Origin: JAIQFL01 sp035295745
GTDB taxonomy: Bacteria > Acidobacteriota > Terriglobia > Bryobacterales > Bryobacteraceae
Assembly: GCA_035295745.1 (NCBI GenBank)
Contig: DATGIL010000015.1
Span: forward strand, 1-64,000
Direction of reading: 5' to 3'
DNA length: 64,000 bases
The position numbers were made by a program, and so were the translations under genes. Below are positions 1-9,507 of this stretch, piece after piece; positions within the stretch are counted from its first letter, which is position 1, and every line of letters begins with the position of its first letter. Under the pieces are notes generated by a model that saw nothing but the letters and a program-made list of their open reading frames with translations, was not told the origin of the DNA and searched no databases.

Positions 1-444
1 GCCTTTCTGGTTCCCGGGAACTATACGATTACGGGAACCGGCGGAGCCGACGTGGGCTCCTTTCACGGAACGATTACGATTCCATCGACGGCAACTTTGA
101 CCAGTCCCGCGAGCGGCGGCACGGCGACGCGAGCCGACGGAATGACGGTGAACTGGACCGGAGGAAGCGGGACCGTTCTCATACAGGTATCCGGTTGTAC
201 CGACAGTTCCTGCATCAACGTAGCGTCCGCCACCTGTTTCGCATCGGGGAGCGCGGGCACGTTCACGATTCCTCCCTATGTCCTTCAGGCGCTTCCCGCC
301 GGCAGTTCCGCCGGACTGGTTCTCTCCTCGCAGGCGGAGGGCTCATTCACAGCGACGGGGCTGAGTGCGGGAACCATTAAAACGCACGCCGACATGTCCG
401 GATTCGGCTACGGCTGGGGTTCGGGCAGTTTCATATTGAAATAG
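1..444 (+). CDS. C-terminal part of a secreted beta-sandwich protein (5' truncated)
   Basis: The reading frame is open from the first base of the window, so the true start lies outside; about 147 residues are visible. The sequence is rich in Gly, Ser and Thr, with short beta-strand-like segments and four Cys in the middle (around CTDSSC). This is typical of extracellular proteins of this group. No catalytic motif is seen. It ends with TAG at 442-444 and has no partner on the right within 380 bases. I do not recognise a specific family. Confidence 0.6.
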   Translation, partial: AFLVPGNYTITGTGGADVGSFHGTITIPSTATLTSPASGGTATRADGMTVNWTGGSGTVLIQVSGCTDSSCINVASATCFASGSAGTFTIPPYVLQALPAGSSAGLVLSSQAEGSFTATGLSAGTIKTHADMSGFGYGWGSGSFILK

Positions 445-830
445 GCGGCAGACGCAGAATTGGTGACGCTTCCGAGTGGAAACGGCGCCGTGCGCGGTCC
501 GGGATTACCGGCGGAACGCCGTGCCGCGATTTGCAAGGCGCTCGCCTCAGTGCCCGACTTCCGCATTGACTTGAGCCGCCAAGCCGCTCCGTGCCGCTGC
601 AGCCGCGGGGGCGACGGTGTTGGCCCGGCAGAGTCGATTCAATGCCCAACTGCGAAATGGCGAAAGAAATCGGCCTTGCCCGGCCTCTCGGGGAGAAGGC
701 GCTAGTTGGCGGACGGAACTCTTTCCAGGCGGTCGATCACCAGCGCGTCTGTGGGAGCCCTCTTCTGATCCACCTTCAACCTGAGATGCTCTAGAAAACG
801 CCAATTTGTGCGGGGGTTTACAATGGCTCG
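445..830. other. Intergenic stretch with no supported gene
   Basis: About 386 bases separate two plus-strand genes. All short open frames here overlap one another on both strands and show no recognisable protein sequence. A G-rich run at 812-816 may be part of the ribosome binding region of the next gene. No convincing terminator or promoter was seen. Confidence 0.4.
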
Positions 831-1994
831 GTGTCCGATGCCCTCAAAGATGCGTTGGCGTTGCTCCCTTCGGTTGTTTGCGCGTCCGTGGTATTCGTTG
901 CCTCGTTCGCGATTTCCGGCGAATTGTGGTTCAACCTCGCGGCGGGAGCCGGCGTGTTCGCGCTCTCGATGTGGTTCCTGCTGCGCCATTCCCGGTCGCG
1001 CATCGCGATTACTCTAGCAGCCACCATTTGCCTGATCGCCGCCGTTCTCGCCCCCACGATTCTCGATCGCCTGCAAACCAAGCCAGCGCCGGCGCCGGAC
1101 GACCTCGTCCATCAGATCGCGGGCGTCGCAATCCCGATCCGCACAGTGGATGCCGGTAGCGGTTTCGCCGACCTCGAACCGCTTCAGCAGATCTGGAAAG
1201 GAACGCGCGTGGTGGCTCTCGGCGAAGCTACCCACGGAACCAGCGAGTTCTTTCGCATGAAACATCGTTTGACCGAGTTCCTGGTGACGCAGATGGGTTT
1301 CCGGCACTTCGCGATGGAGTTGGATCCAGACTCAGCGAACGAAATCGAAGCCTACATTCAGGGGAGGATCAGCAACAATCCCGTGATCAAGCTCTCCTGG
1401 CCATGGCAGACCGTCGAAGTGGCGGCCATGGTCGATTGGATGCGCAAGTACAACCAGCCGGCCACCACGACCGATCGCCTGCACTTTCACGGCATCGACT
1501 ACCAGGGCGACCGTCGCGATTTCCGCATGGCCCGAAACACCCTCGACCTGCTCAATGACTTGGGTCCGGAAGATCGCGTGATTCTGTGGGCGCACAACGC
1601 TCACATCTCCAGAGAAACGGGTTGGATGGGTTCGTATTTGAAGTCCTCACTGCAGAACCAGATCTACCTTACCGGGTTCGAGTTCGATCGCGGCCGTTTC
1701 ACTTCGCGGATGGAATGGATTCGCACCTATACCGCGGAACCGGCGGACAGCCGATTTTATGCCGATGCGCTCAACCGGACTGGGGCGCCGCTTCTTTTTC
1801 TCGACTTTCGGACCATGATGGCAATCCCCACTCTGGACGCCTGGCTCAACCAGCCCCACCTCGCGCACCACCTGCAGGAGGCACATGGACTGCTGCGGCT
1901 CCGTCCCGGGTGGGTCCGTGACGACGAAAGTTGGCCCTCATTGTATGATGGCGTGGTCTACATCGACCAGAGCACGCCCGCAAGACAGATGTAG
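831..1994 (+). CDS. Erythromycin esterase-like protein with N-terminal membrane anchor
   Basis: 387 aa from a GTG start; the frame is closed upstream by a TAG at 792, and no ATG lies between. Residues 10-78 form two or three hydrophobic segments. The rest matches the erythromycin esterase (EreA/EreB-like) fold: GEATHGTSEFF at 131-141 gives the family's conserved His135, AMELD at 161-165 supplies a conserved Glu163, and ILWAHNAH near residue 250 supplies a further conserved His. EreA/B hydrolyse macrolide lactones, but most homologues in soil bacteria have unknown substrates and there is no evidence here for macrolide activity. The membrane anchor is unusual compared with soluble Ere enzymes. 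The next gene starts 16 bases downstream. Confidence 0.8.
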   Translation: MSDALKDALALLPSVVCASVVFVASFAISGELWFNLAAGAGVFALSMWFLLRHSRSRIAITLAATICLIAAVLAPTILDRLQTKPAPAPDDLVHQIAGVAIPIRTVDAGSGFADLEPLQQIWKGTRVVALGEATHGTSEFFRMKHRLTEFLVTQMGFRHFAMELDPDSANEIEAYIQGRISNNPVIKLSWPWQTVEVAAMVDWMRKYNQPATTTDRLHFHGIDYQGDRRDFRMARNTLDLLNDLGPEDRVILWAHNAHISRETGWMGSYLKSSLQNQIYLTGFEFDRGRFTSRMEWIRTYTAEPADSRFYADALNRTGAPLLFLDFRTMMAIPTLDAWLNQPHLAHHLQEAHGLLRLRPGWVRDDESWPSLYDGVVYIDQSTPARQM

Positions 1995-2010
1995 ATTCGG
2001 AGGTGCCTCG

Positions 2011-2382
2011 GTGGATTGGATGACGAGACTGCATGAGCCGTTCTTCCGGAGCCGGAACGACGTGGAGAACTATCTCAGCCAGGAACTTCGCGCGGCCGTT
2101 CCTGAAGGCTGGGAATTCCGGCGCGCGGGCGAAGAGCTCAACTGGACGATTCGGAAACAGGGCAGCACTTTTCCGCAGGAGAGCTACGCGGTGCGCGTGA
2201 CGGTCGGTCTCGACCTGGTGATCTTATACCACGGCAACAGCGATGCTGGACCTTTCGGCCTCCGTCAAGTGCTGAATAGCGCCATGGTGATCGACAGTGT
2301 CCTGTTGCGCGCGTTCAGCCTCCGCCAGTGCCTCGCGAAAATGTTCGCCGAGTGCGAGCCAAATGTCTACGGCCTGACGTGA
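2011..2382 (+). CDS. Hypothetical protein, 123 aa
   Basis: The start is taken as GTG at 2011 because a good Shine-Dalgarno CGGAGG lies at 1998-2003, 7 bases upstream. The frame continues open into the previous gene, but that part reads as an out-of-frame translation. An ATG at 2020 is an alternative. The protein (MDWMTRLHEPFFRS...) has no signal peptide or membrane segment and ends in VYGLT. It lies 16 bases behind the esterase-like gene, so the two are probably co-transcribed. I do not recognise the family. Confidence 0.6.
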   Translation: MDWMTRLHEPFFRSRNDVENYLSQELRAAVPEGWEFRRAGEELNWTIRKQGSTFPQESYAVRVTVGLDLVILYHGNSDAGPFGLRQVLNSAMVIDSVLLRAFSLRQCLAKMFAECEPNVYGLT

Positions 2383-2552
2383 GAACTCATCGTGACGCAG
2401 CACGCGAAGCGGCTCGATGGGGCGCGGCTCGACGGGCCGGAAGGCGGATCTCTGCATGGAACTCGTGATCCAGCCGGGATCGCTGGAAGAGAGCAGTCAA
2501 CCATTTCCAAGAGTCAGCATCTTCCCCGGCTCGTCCCATCGAGCGTTCGACA

Positions 2553-5216
2553 TCACTCTTGACGTAACACCTGCACGGGTTCGATCGACGCGGCTCTTCG
2601 CGCGGGAACGAAAGCTGCGATGATCCCCGCTGAGAGCAGCATGCCGGCAGTAGCAGCGAAGGTCAGAGTATCGGCCGGTTTCACACCGAACAGCACCAGC
2701 GATACCGCGCGCCCGGCGGCGAACGCGAACGGCAATCCCAGCATCAATCCGAAGATCACCAGGAGCAGTGCGTCACCCAACGCCATCCACAGCACGCTAC
2801 GGCGCCGCGCTCCCAAAGCGATGCGGATCCCGATCTCTCTCGCGCGACGGGCCATGCCGTACGCCACCACGCCGTACAGACCGATCGACGCCAGGGCCAG
2901 TGCCAGCACGCCGAAGAAGCCACCCACCGTGGCCAGCAGACGATCCTGAAAAATGGATTCATCGATGTGTTGCCGGATGGTCCGCGGCGGGGAGATCTCG
3001 ATACCCGGCCCAAGGCGCGCTATTTCTCGCGAGATCAACCGCGAAGTCTCCTCGGCGGGCAGATGCGAGCGCACAAGAATGTCGCCCCATCGCGGCGGGT
3101 CTTGTGAGATCGGCAGATACACGGTCGGTACAATCTTGGCTCGCAATCCGTGATGCGGAATGTCGGGAACTACTCCAGCGATATAGGTAGGATCGATCTT
3201 CTTATTGTCGAAGCTGATCACCCGGTCCAACGGATGGGCATCGCCACCCAAGATGTTCCGCACGAACATCTGATTGACAAGCGCCACCTTGCGCGTACCG
3301 GCGTAGTCGTTGCGGTCGAATTCGCGGCCTGCGACCAGCGGGCAATCTAGAATCTGAAAATAGCGGGGCGCGATTTTCTGCACGTTGACCCAGATAGGCT
3401 CTTTATCGCCGGAAGGCGACCCGGGCACAAGGACACTAGAGCTAGAGGTGCCGCTGAGGAACGGTCCGGGGAAGGCATAACTGACGATCGCGACACCGGG
3501 CGAACTCTCCAACTGCGCGAACAGCCGTGCTCGTGCACCTTGGATCTGCTCGGTCTTCCAGGCGGTCGGAAATTCGATCGCCGCCGATACCACGCTCTGA
3601 TCGCGGAAGCCCAGATTCATGGATCGCAATTGGATCAGGCTGTGACCGAACAGGCCGGCCAGTGCCACCAGCGTGACCGAGAAGGCCACCTGTGCGACCA
3701 CCAGCGCCTTGCGCACCCGCGACTGCCTGCCACCGGTTTGACCATTTCCCGATTTGATGGCATCTGCAGGATCCACCGCCGTGGAGCGCAAGGCCGGCAT
3801 CAGTCCGAAGAGAAGCACCGACACCAATGAGATTCCCACAGTGAAGGCCAGGACCACCGCATTCGGGGATTGCGAAAACGGATCGCCCGATGCGGCCGGC
3901 AGAAACCGCAAGATGCCGTGGTCGCCCCAAATCGCCAGTAGAACGCCCAGCAGACAACCTGCGGTCGCAAGCAGGAGACCCTCCATCAATGCCTGAGTGA
4001 CCAGACGGCCGCGGGTGGCTCCTAAAGAAAGGCGCACGGCGATCTCCTTCCGCCGGGCAGCTCCCCGCGCGAGCATCAGGTTGGCCACATTGGCGCATGC
4101 CGCGAGCAGAACCAGAGCGACCGCCGCCATCAGGACGCCCAGGGGCTGGCCGAACTGATCGCGCAATCCGGAGAGACCGGAGCCTCCCTGGCGCACTTCG
4201 ATCTGCTGCGCCATCGCCAGTCTGCGAAACGCGACGTTGGAGTTCGACCCGTAAATCGCGTTCAGATGCTGTTTCAGCAGCACATCCAGGGCGGCCTGAA
4301 TCTGCTGCCGCGGCACTCCCGGCCGCCGGCGCGCCATGATCCACACCCAGTACATGCCGGGCTCCATGATGTCGCTCCGCGTCATCATCGCTGGAACCCA
4401 CAGGTCGGGCTGATGGTCCAGTTCCACGCCGCGAAAACCACGGGCCGCCACCCCGATCACAGTCAATGGCATGCCATCTACCTCGATGGTCTGCCCAAGC
4501 ACCCCCGGATCACGGTTGAAGCGGCGGCGCCAGAAGTCGTTACTCAGGACAGCCAAAGGATGCGCGTGCGGCGTCCGGTTGTCGTCCTCGGTGAGCAAAC
4601 GCCCGATCGATGGTGCGACGCCAAGTACGTTGAAGTAGTTTCCTGTGACGAACTCTCGCTGCAGGGTTTCGGTCTGAGCGCCCTCGCCATAACGGAATAC
4701 CACCTTGTCCAGGCCGCTTCGTGCCACCGCTCCTGAAAACAAGTCGCTCCGCTTCTGGATGTCGAGATACAGCGGATACGAAGCAAAGCCGACTCCCCAG
4801 GCGCCCGTGCGGTACAACGATACCAACTCCTCGGGGTGGGTCACGGGCAGCATGCGCAGCATCAGCGTCTGGAACAGGGAAAAGATCGCGGTGTTGGCGC
4901 CGATCCCCAAAGCCAGCGACAGCACCGCCGCGGCCGTGAATCCGGGGCTGCGCTGGAGCCCGCGCAAAGCGTACCGAAAGTCGCGGCCGGCCATTTCGAT
5001 CCATCGAATCCCGCGAGCCTCGCGATAGAGTTCCTCGGTGCGAGCGATTCCCCCGAATTCGCGGCGGGCCGCGTTTCGCGCCGCCTCGGCATCCATACCT
5101 TGCCGCTGGAACTCTTCTTCCTGCATCGCCAGATGAGCTTGAATTTCGTCGCTCAGTTCGCGGTCGAGCCGCCGCAACTGGAAGAGCGCGCAAAATCGCT
5201 GCCAGATCGTATGCAT
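2553..5216 (-). CDS. ADOP-type ABC transporter permease (MacB/FtsX-like)
   Basis: 887 aa. Residues 1-65 form the soluble helical N-terminal domain typical of acidobacterial duplicated orphan permeases (LDRELSDEIQAHL...). A first membrane helix follows at about 90-118 (AVLSLALGIGANTAIF), then a periplasmic MacB-like core domain, an FtsX domain with about three helices near 370-480, a second periplasmic core and a C-terminal FtsX domain. It ends with EPVQVLRQE, the usual ADOP tail. No ABC ATPase gene is adjacent, which is normal for these orphan permeases; the substrate is unknown. The gene lies 3 bases downstream of the padR stop, so the two form an operon. Confidence 0.9.
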   Translation of the reverse strand: MHTIWQRFCALFQLRRLDRELSDEIQAHLAMQEEEFQRQGMDAEAARNAARREFGGIARTEELYREARGIRWIEMAGRDFRYALRGLQRSPGFTAAAVLSLALGIGANTAIFSLFQTLMLRMLPVTHPEELVSLYRTGAWGVGFASYPLYLDIQKRSDLFSGAVARSGLDKVVFRYGEGAQTETLQREFVTGNYFNVLGVAPSIGRLLTEDDNRTPHAHPLAVLSNDFWRRRFNRDPGVLGQTIEVDGMPLTVIGVAARGFRGVELDHQPDLWVPAMMTRSDIMEPGMYWVWIMARRRPGVPRQQIQAALDVLLKQHLNAIYGSNSNVAFRRLAMAQQIEVRQGGSGLSGLRDQFGQPLGVLMAAVALVLLAACANVANLMLARGAARRKEIAVRLSLGATRGRLVTQALMEGLLLATAGCLLGVLLAIWGDHGILRFLPAASGDPFSQSPNAVVLAFTVGISLVSVLLFGLMPALRSTAVDPADAIKSGNGQTGGRQSRVRKALVVAQVAFSVTLVALAGLFGHSLIQLRSMNLGFRDQSVVSAAIEFPTAWKTEQIQGARARLFAQLESSPGVAIVSYAFPGPFLSGTSSSSVLVPGSPSGDKEPIWVNVQKIAPRYFQILDCPLVAGREFDRNDYAGTRKVALVNQMFVRNILGGDAHPLDRVISFDNKKIDPTYIAGVVPDIPHHGLRAKIVPTVYLPISQDPPRWGDILVRSHLPAEETSRLISREIARLGPGIEISPPRTIRQHIDESIFQDRLLATVGGFFGVLALALASIGLYGVVAYGMARRAREIGIRIALGARRRSVLWMALGDALLLVIFGLMLGLPFAFAAGRAVSLVLFGVKPADTLTFAATAGMLLSAGIIAAFVPARRAASIEPVQVLRQE

Positions 5217-5219
5217 CGT

Positions 5220-5570
5220 CTACTCCGTCTCCGCCAGCCGGACGAATCGCTCCATGATCGCGACCGTACGCGCCCAATCCTCGGACTCCTTCTCCACCTG
5301 ATTGAGCCCTTTACGAGTGATCTCGTAATACTTGGCCCGGCGGTTGGAGTCCGAGGTGCCCCATTTGGATCGAACCCAGCCGCGTTGTTCCAGGCGGAGA
5401 AGTGCCGGGTAGAGCGTTCCCTGATTGAGATCCAGGGCGCCTTGGGAGATCTGCTGAATCCTCTTGGCCAGGCCGAAGCCGTGCTGCGGCCCCATGTTTT
5501 GCAGCGTTCGCAACACCATCAGGTCCAGCGTGCCTTGCAGAATGTCGGACTTCGCGTCTTCTTTAGACAT
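5220..5570 (-). CDS. PadR family transcriptional regulator
   Basis: 116 aa, winged-helix PadR type: SDILQGTLDLMVLRTL at the N-terminus, then LNQGTLYPALLRLEQRGW (recognition helix and wing) and YYEITRKGL. Proteins of this family usually repress their own operon or a neighbouring transporter gene and dimerise through a C-terminal helix. It is the first gene of a two-gene operon with the ADOP permease, an arrangement common in Acidobacteriota. A promoter with TTGACA lies directly upstream (5579-5608) and places the transcription start 1-2 bases before the ATG. Confidence 0.92.
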   Translation of the reverse strand: MSKEDAKSDILQGTLDLMVLRTLQNMGPQHGFGLAKRIQQISQGALDLNQGTLYPALLRLEQRGWVRSKWGTSDSNRRAKYYEITRKGLNQVEKESEDWARTVAIMERFVRLAETE

Positions 5571-5578
5571 CCAAAAGA

Positions 5579-5608
5579 AGTATGGCGGTTCTTCCTTTAG
5601 AATGTCAA
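5579..5608 (-). promoter_or_regulatory. Predicted sigma-70-type promoter of padR
   Basis: On the minus strand TTGACA (5603-5608) is separated by 18 bases from CATACT (5579-5584), and the ATG of padR follows after 8 bases. The expected start point is within 2 bases of the ATG, so the transcript would be leaderless or nearly so. No Shine-Dalgarno is needed or seen. Confidence 0.55.
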
Positions 5609-5665
5609 CAGGTGCTGAGCGTGGTTTAGCTTCTGTTAAACGCCGCCATATGATACCTTCAGCCG

Positions 5666-7327
5666 ATGAACACCGCGGCTGCCGAATTCCTGAAAGCCCG
5701 CGACTATCTGCTCGCGCATCGCGCCGACTATGAGATCGCCCGGCGCGACTTTCGCTGGCCGAAGCTGCACCATTTCAATTGGGCCCTCGACTACTTCGAC
5801 GAGATCGCCCGAGAGAACAACCGCGCTGCCCTGTGGATCGTGGAGGAGAACGGAACCGAGATCCGCCTCAGTTTCGCGGAGCTTTCCGCTCGCTCTAACC
5901 GGGTGGCCAATTTTTTGCGCAATGCGGGCGTCCGCCGTGGCGACCGCATCCTGGTGATGTTGGGGAATGAGTGCGCGTTGTGGGAAACGCTACTCGCCGC
6001 CATGAAACTGGGAGCCGTAGTGATCCCAACCACGGGTTTGCTCGGCCCCGAAGATCTGCGGGACCGGGTAGAGCGCGGGCATGTCGCTCACGTGGTCGCT
6101 GCGGCGGCACACGCGGAAAAGATCGACCAGTCAATGCCGAGGGAAGGCGTCTCGAGAATTTCCGTTAGCGGAGCGGTGCCGGGCTGGCTGAGCTTCGACG
6201 ACGCCTCCGCGCACTCCTCGCATTTCGAGCCCGACGGTCCGACACTCGCCAACGATCTGCTGCTCCTGTACTTCACCTCGGGCACCACCGCGAAGCCCAA
6301 GCTGGTGCCGCACACTCACCAAAGCTATCCGGTAGGCCATCTCTCCACCATGTATTGGATCGGGCTTCAGCCGGACTCCGTGCACTGGAACATCAGCTCT
6401 CCCGGTTGGGCCAAGCACGCCTACAGCTCATTCTTCGCACCTTTGAACGCGGGCGCGACGGTGTTCTGTTACAACTATTCCCGCTTCCGTGCCAGGAGCG
6501 TCCTGGAAATGCTGGGCAGCAAAGGTGTCACCTCGCTCTGCGCGCCTCCTACCGTGTGGCGCATGCTCATTCAGGAAAAACTTGCGGACTACCCGGTAAA
6601 ATTACGCGAGGCAGTCAGCGCCGGTGAGCCGCTGAATCCCGAGGTGATCGACCAGGTGCGCATCGCGTGGGGAATCGTGGTGCGCGACGCCTACGGCCAA
6701 ACCGAAACTACGGTAATGATCGGCAATCCCCCCGGCCAGCCAATCAAGCCGGGGTCGATGGGACGGCCTATGCCAGGCTATCCCATGACGCTGGCCGGCG
6801 ACGGCGAGATCTTGGTGGATCTATCAGTCCGCCCCGCTGGACTGATGTCGGGGTATGTGGACGACACCGGAGCGGTGCCCGCGCCGCCACACAGCGGTTT
6901 CTATCGAACCGGCGACATCGCCATACGTGATGAAGAGGGCTACTACACATATGTGGGGCGTTCGGACGATGTCTTCAAAGCGTCGGATTATCGCATCAGC
7001 CCTTTCGAACTGGAGAGCGCGCTGATCGAGCATCCCGCAGTAGCGGAAGCCGCCATAGTTCCGTACCCCGACGCCGTGCGCGGATTCGTGCCGAAGGCGT
7101 ACCTCGTTCTCGCCGAAGGTTTCGTCCCTTGCGGAGAACTCGCGAACGAGATCTTCCTCTTTATCCGGCAGAAGCTGGCGCCTTACAAGCGGATTCGCCG
7201 TCTGGAGTTCGCAGAACTTCCCAAGACTGTATCCGGAAAGATCCGGCGCGTGGAACTGCGCAAGAGCGGGCAGGCGCGTGCCGCAACCCGCGGACCGATG
7301 GAGTTTTTGGAGGAGGACTTCCAGTAA
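5666..7327 (+). CDS. AMP-dependent acyl-CoA synthetase (acetyl/medium-chain type)
   Basis: 553 aa ANL-superfamily adenylate-forming enzyme. The phosphate loop is YFTSGTTAKPK at about 202-212. DAYGQTETT, FYRTGDIA, VGRSDDVFKASDYRISPFELE and the C-terminal KTVSGKIRR with the catalytic Lys are all present. The N-terminal FNWALDYFDEIA region is like that of medium-chain acyl-CoA/acetyl-CoA synthetases, which join a carboxylic acid to CoA at the expense of ATP. The acid cannot be read from the sequence. It is divergent from padR; a TATGAT at 5649-5654 could be its -10 box, 11 bases before the ATG. Confidence 0.85.
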   Translation: MNTAAAEFLKARDYLLAHRADYEIARRDFRWPKLHHFNWALDYFDEIARENNRAALWIVEENGTEIRLSFAELSARSNRVANFLRNAGVRRGDRILVMLGNECALWETLLAAMKLGAVVIPTTGLLGPEDLRDRVERGHVAHVVAAAAHAEKIDQSMPREGVSRISVSGAVPGWLSFDDASAHSSHFEPDGPTLANDLLLLYFTSGTTAKPKLVPHTHQSYPVGHLSTMYWIGLQPDSVHWNISSPGWAKHAYSSFFAPLNAGATVFCYNYSRFRARSVLEMLGSKGVTSLCAPPTVWRMLIQEKLADYPVKLREAVSAGEPLNPEVIDQVRIAWGIVVRDAYGQTETTVMIGNPPGQPIKPGSMGRPMPGYPMTLAGDGEILVDLSVRPAGLMSGYVDDTGAVPAPPHSGFYRTGDIAIRDEEGYYTYVGRSDDVFKASDYRISPFELESALIEHPAVAEAAIVPYPDAVRGFVPKAYLVLAEGFVPCGELANEIFLFIRQKLAPYKRIRRLEFAELPKTVSGKIRRVELRKSGQARAATRGPMEFLEEDFQ

Positions 7328-7344
7328 GCGGTACACTCGCTCTT

Positions 7345-7959
7345 GTGGATTACTCGGTAGCGCTCGAATCGATCGCAAGGAGCTTGCCAGGACTGCCCGA
7401 ACCGGCACTCGATAGTTCATTGATCGCCTTCGACGCACTCGTCGCCCTCTCCGATAACCAGCACCGGCCCGCCGCCGCGCAGTTTTTGCGCGAGGCCTCC
7501 GCACTCTGTCAGGACCGTGCTTGTGCGGCGAGGCTCTTGCGGGCCGCGGAGGACGTAACCGCGGGCCGTCCCTGTGCGCTCACACCAGAAGGATTGACCG
7601 GACAGCAGGCGTCTGCTGCGCAGACCATGTCGATGGAGGTGTGGCAGCAACGCCCTGACCTTCAGGACGAACCGCCGCCCAGGGAAGAGGAAGCACCATC
7701 GCTCGACGCGCTGGAATCAATATGGGATCGCGTGGAAGACTGCCTGTGCGCGGCCGAAGACGAAGACGAGGGCAACGACCTTCTGGAGGCCGTCCGAGAG
7801 GATGTAGAAGAGGCCAAGGCGTGGCTGTCCTCGGAAGACGATCGCGGTCCGGCGCCACCGTACGCCAGCGAGAATCAGGTGGCGGAGTTCTTCGGCCCGC
7901 ATAGCGAGATGTCCGTTTGGATGCGCGAACTGTTCGCCGGCATGTCCAAAATGCCGTAG
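7345..7959 (+). CDS. Hypothetical acidic protein, 204 aa
   Basis: The start is chosen at GTG 7345, 17 bases after the acyl-CoA synthetase stop; the frame remains open upstream inside that gene but reads as an Arg-rich shadow. The protein has an Ala/Leu-rich helical N-terminal half (residues 5-85) and a strongly acidic middle (EDEDEGND, EEAKAWLSSEDD) and ends with ELFAGMSKMP. There is no signal peptide or membrane span. Probably co-transcribed with the synthetase gene. The family is not recognised. Confidence 0.6.
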   Translation: MDYSVALESIARSLPGLPEPALDSSLIAFDALVALSDNQHRPAAAQFLREASALCQDRACAARLLRAAEDVTAGRPCALTPEGLTGQQASAAQTMSMEVWQQRPDLQDEPPPREEEAPSLDALESIWDRVEDCLCAAEDEDEGNDLLEAVREDVEEAKAWLSSEDDRGPAPPYASENQVAEFFGPHSEMSVWMRELFAGMSKMP

Positions 7960-7976
7960 AGTCAGGCTCCCGCGCA

Positions 7977-8444
7977 CTATCCCCGCTTCGAGAGGAAGTG
8001 GTCCGGACCCGCTCCGAGGGGGACCGCGCCGACCTGTCGCAAGAGCCCCAACTGATCGAGATTGTTCCAGCTCTCGGCGATTTTTCCATCGGCAATGCGG
8101 GCGAAGAGCATTCCGGAAAATCGCACTATCTCGCCAGTTGGCGGAACACCCAAACCCTCACCCATGTGCGTGCCTTCCACCTGTATGTGAGCCGCCACCA
8201 TGTCGCCTTCCGCGATCAGATGTTCCACCGTCACGCGCAAATCCGGCAGGCTGGAACGCAGATTCTGGTAGAAAACCTTGAACCCGATTGCTCCATGAAC
8301 CGCCACTGGGGTCTCCCCGAGCCCTATGCCCACCGAGTCCGGCGCCCGCAATTCTTCGATCACTTCTTCGCGACCCTGATTCCACACCTCTTCGAACCAG
8401 CGGCGGATCAGAGCTTTGTTTTCGGTAGTACGAGCGGGGCCCAT
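7977..8444 (-). CDS. SnoaL-like polyketide cyclase / ester cyclase family protein
   Basis: 155 aa from ATG 8444. ENKALIRRWFEEVWNQG, VFYQNLRSSLPDLRVTVEHLIAEGDMVAAH and ARIADGKIAESWNNLDQLGLLRQ are typical of the SnoaL-like alpha+beta-barrel (NTF2-like) family, which includes aldol cyclases and many proteins of unknown substrate. A GTG at 8474 in the same frame would add ten residues. TATGAT at 8457-8462 lies 12 bases before the ATG and could be the -10 box, which favours the shorter form with a very short leader. It converges on the gene ending at 7959, with 17 bases between the stops. Confidence 0.75.
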   Translation of the reverse strand: MGPARTTENKALIRRWFEEVWNQGREEVIEELRAPDSVGIGLGETPVAVHGAIGFKVFYQNLRSSLPDLRVTVEHLIAEGDMVAAHIQVEGTHMGEGLGVPPTGEIVRFSGMLFARIADGKIAESWNNLDQLGLLRQVGAVPLGAGPDHFLSKRG

Positions 8445-8495
8445 GCGAATCAATCTATCATAGAGGGAAACCACTCACAGAAACTGGGAGCCGCA

Positions 8496-9470
8496 TTGAG
8501 ACTCGGCGTCGTATTGTTCCAACTGGGAGGGCCTGATTCCCTAGAAGCGATCGAGCCCTTCCTCTATAATCTGTTTTGCGATCCGGACATCATCGATTTT
8601 CCGTTCGCCCGAATCGCCCGCCAGCCGTTGGCACGCCTGATTTCTTCCCGACGGGCCAAACACGTGGCGCACCACTACGCGGAGATCGGGGGCAAAAGCC
8701 CCATCTTGGGATTCACTTTAAACCAAGCGGCGGCTCTGGAGGCGGTGTTGCGTCGAGATTGCGATGCGATGGTCGCGGTGGCCATGCGGTATTGGAAACC
8801 CTTCACCGATGAGGCGATTCAACGCCTGGAGCGGCACCGCGCCGATCAGGTGGTGTTGCTGCCGTTGTATCCGCAGTATTCCAGGACGACTACCGGCAGC
8901 AGCCTGAACGAGTGGACGCGGCGCTTTCGCCCCAACGGATGGGCGCCTCGTATTCATGTGGTGAAGGAATTCTATCGGGACTCGGCCTACCTGGATGCGG
9001 TGGTCGAAGCGGTGGAGCGCTCGATGACGGGCTTTGAAGACCCTCACGACGTGGACGTAGTCTTCAGCGCACATAGCTTGCCGGTATCTGTGGTGGAAAA
9101 CGGCGATCCCTATCAGAAGCAGATCGAAGAAACCACCAGCCTGGTTTGGAGCCGCGGCGCCTGGCCGGGCCGTTGCCACATCTGCTATCAGAGCAAGGTG
9201 GGGGCGTCGAAGTGGCTGCGTCCTTCCATGCACGAGACCGTGAAGCGGTTGGCTGCCGAAGGACGCAAGCACGTCCTCGTGGTTCCGATATCTTTTGTGT
9301 CCGACCATGTGGAGACCCTGCACGAGATCGACATCGAACATCGCGAGCAGGCGCGCAGTTTGGGAATATCCGATTACCGCATGGTTCCCGGGTTGAACGA
9401 CTCACCGGCCTTCATCGAAGCTTTGGCCGGTCTGGTGAGGCGATCCCTGTCGGATCCGGACAGGCACTGA
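8496..9470 (+). CDS. hemH: Ferrochelatase
   Basis: 324 aa. Ferrochelatase inserts ferrous iron into protoporphyrin IX (or coproporphyrin III in the coproporphyrin-dependent pathway), a late step of haem synthesis. Seen here: LFQLGGPDSLEAIEPFLYNLF at the N-terminus, LLPLYPQYSRTTTGSS, the signature FSAHSLP with metal-binding His193, and FVSDHVETLHEID with Glu275. The start is TTG 8496, because the family N-terminus begins there and GGGAG at 8486-8490 is a suitable ribosome binding site. The open frame runs far upstream but is antisense to the SnoaL-like gene. No other haem genes are adjacent; haem demand here includes the c-type cytochromes at 16.6 kb and 61.2 kb. Confidence 0.92.
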   Translation: MRLGVVLFQLGGPDSLEAIEPFLYNLFCDPDIIDFPFARIARQPLARLISSRRAKHVAHHYAEIGGKSPILGFTLNQAAALEAVLRRDCDAMVAVAMRYWKPFTDEAIQRLERHRADQVVLLPLYPQYSRTTTGSSLNEWTRRFRPNGWAPRIHVVKEFYRDSAYLDAVVEAVERSMTGFEDPHDVDVVFSAHSLPVSVVENGDPYQKQIEETTSLVWSRGAWPGRCHICYQSKVGASKWLRPSMHETVKRLAAEGRKHVLVVPISFVSDHVETLHEIDIEHREQARSLGISDYRMVPGLNDSPAFIEALAGLVRRSLSDPDRH

Positions 9471-9507
9471 AGTTCGAAGTCGGGCGCAGGTAAACTGGAA
9501 CGTAGTT

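Noticed and set aside
831..1994. Calling the Ere-like gene a macrolide resistance gene
   Set aside because: Family membership alone does not show macrolide hydrolysis. The membrane anchor and non-clinical context argue against a resistance claim.
7917..8495. Upstream extension of the ferrochelatase frame by about 190 codons
   Set aside because: This part is antisense to the SnoaL-like gene, and the ferrochelatase N-terminus begins at TTG 8496 with a ribosome binding site.
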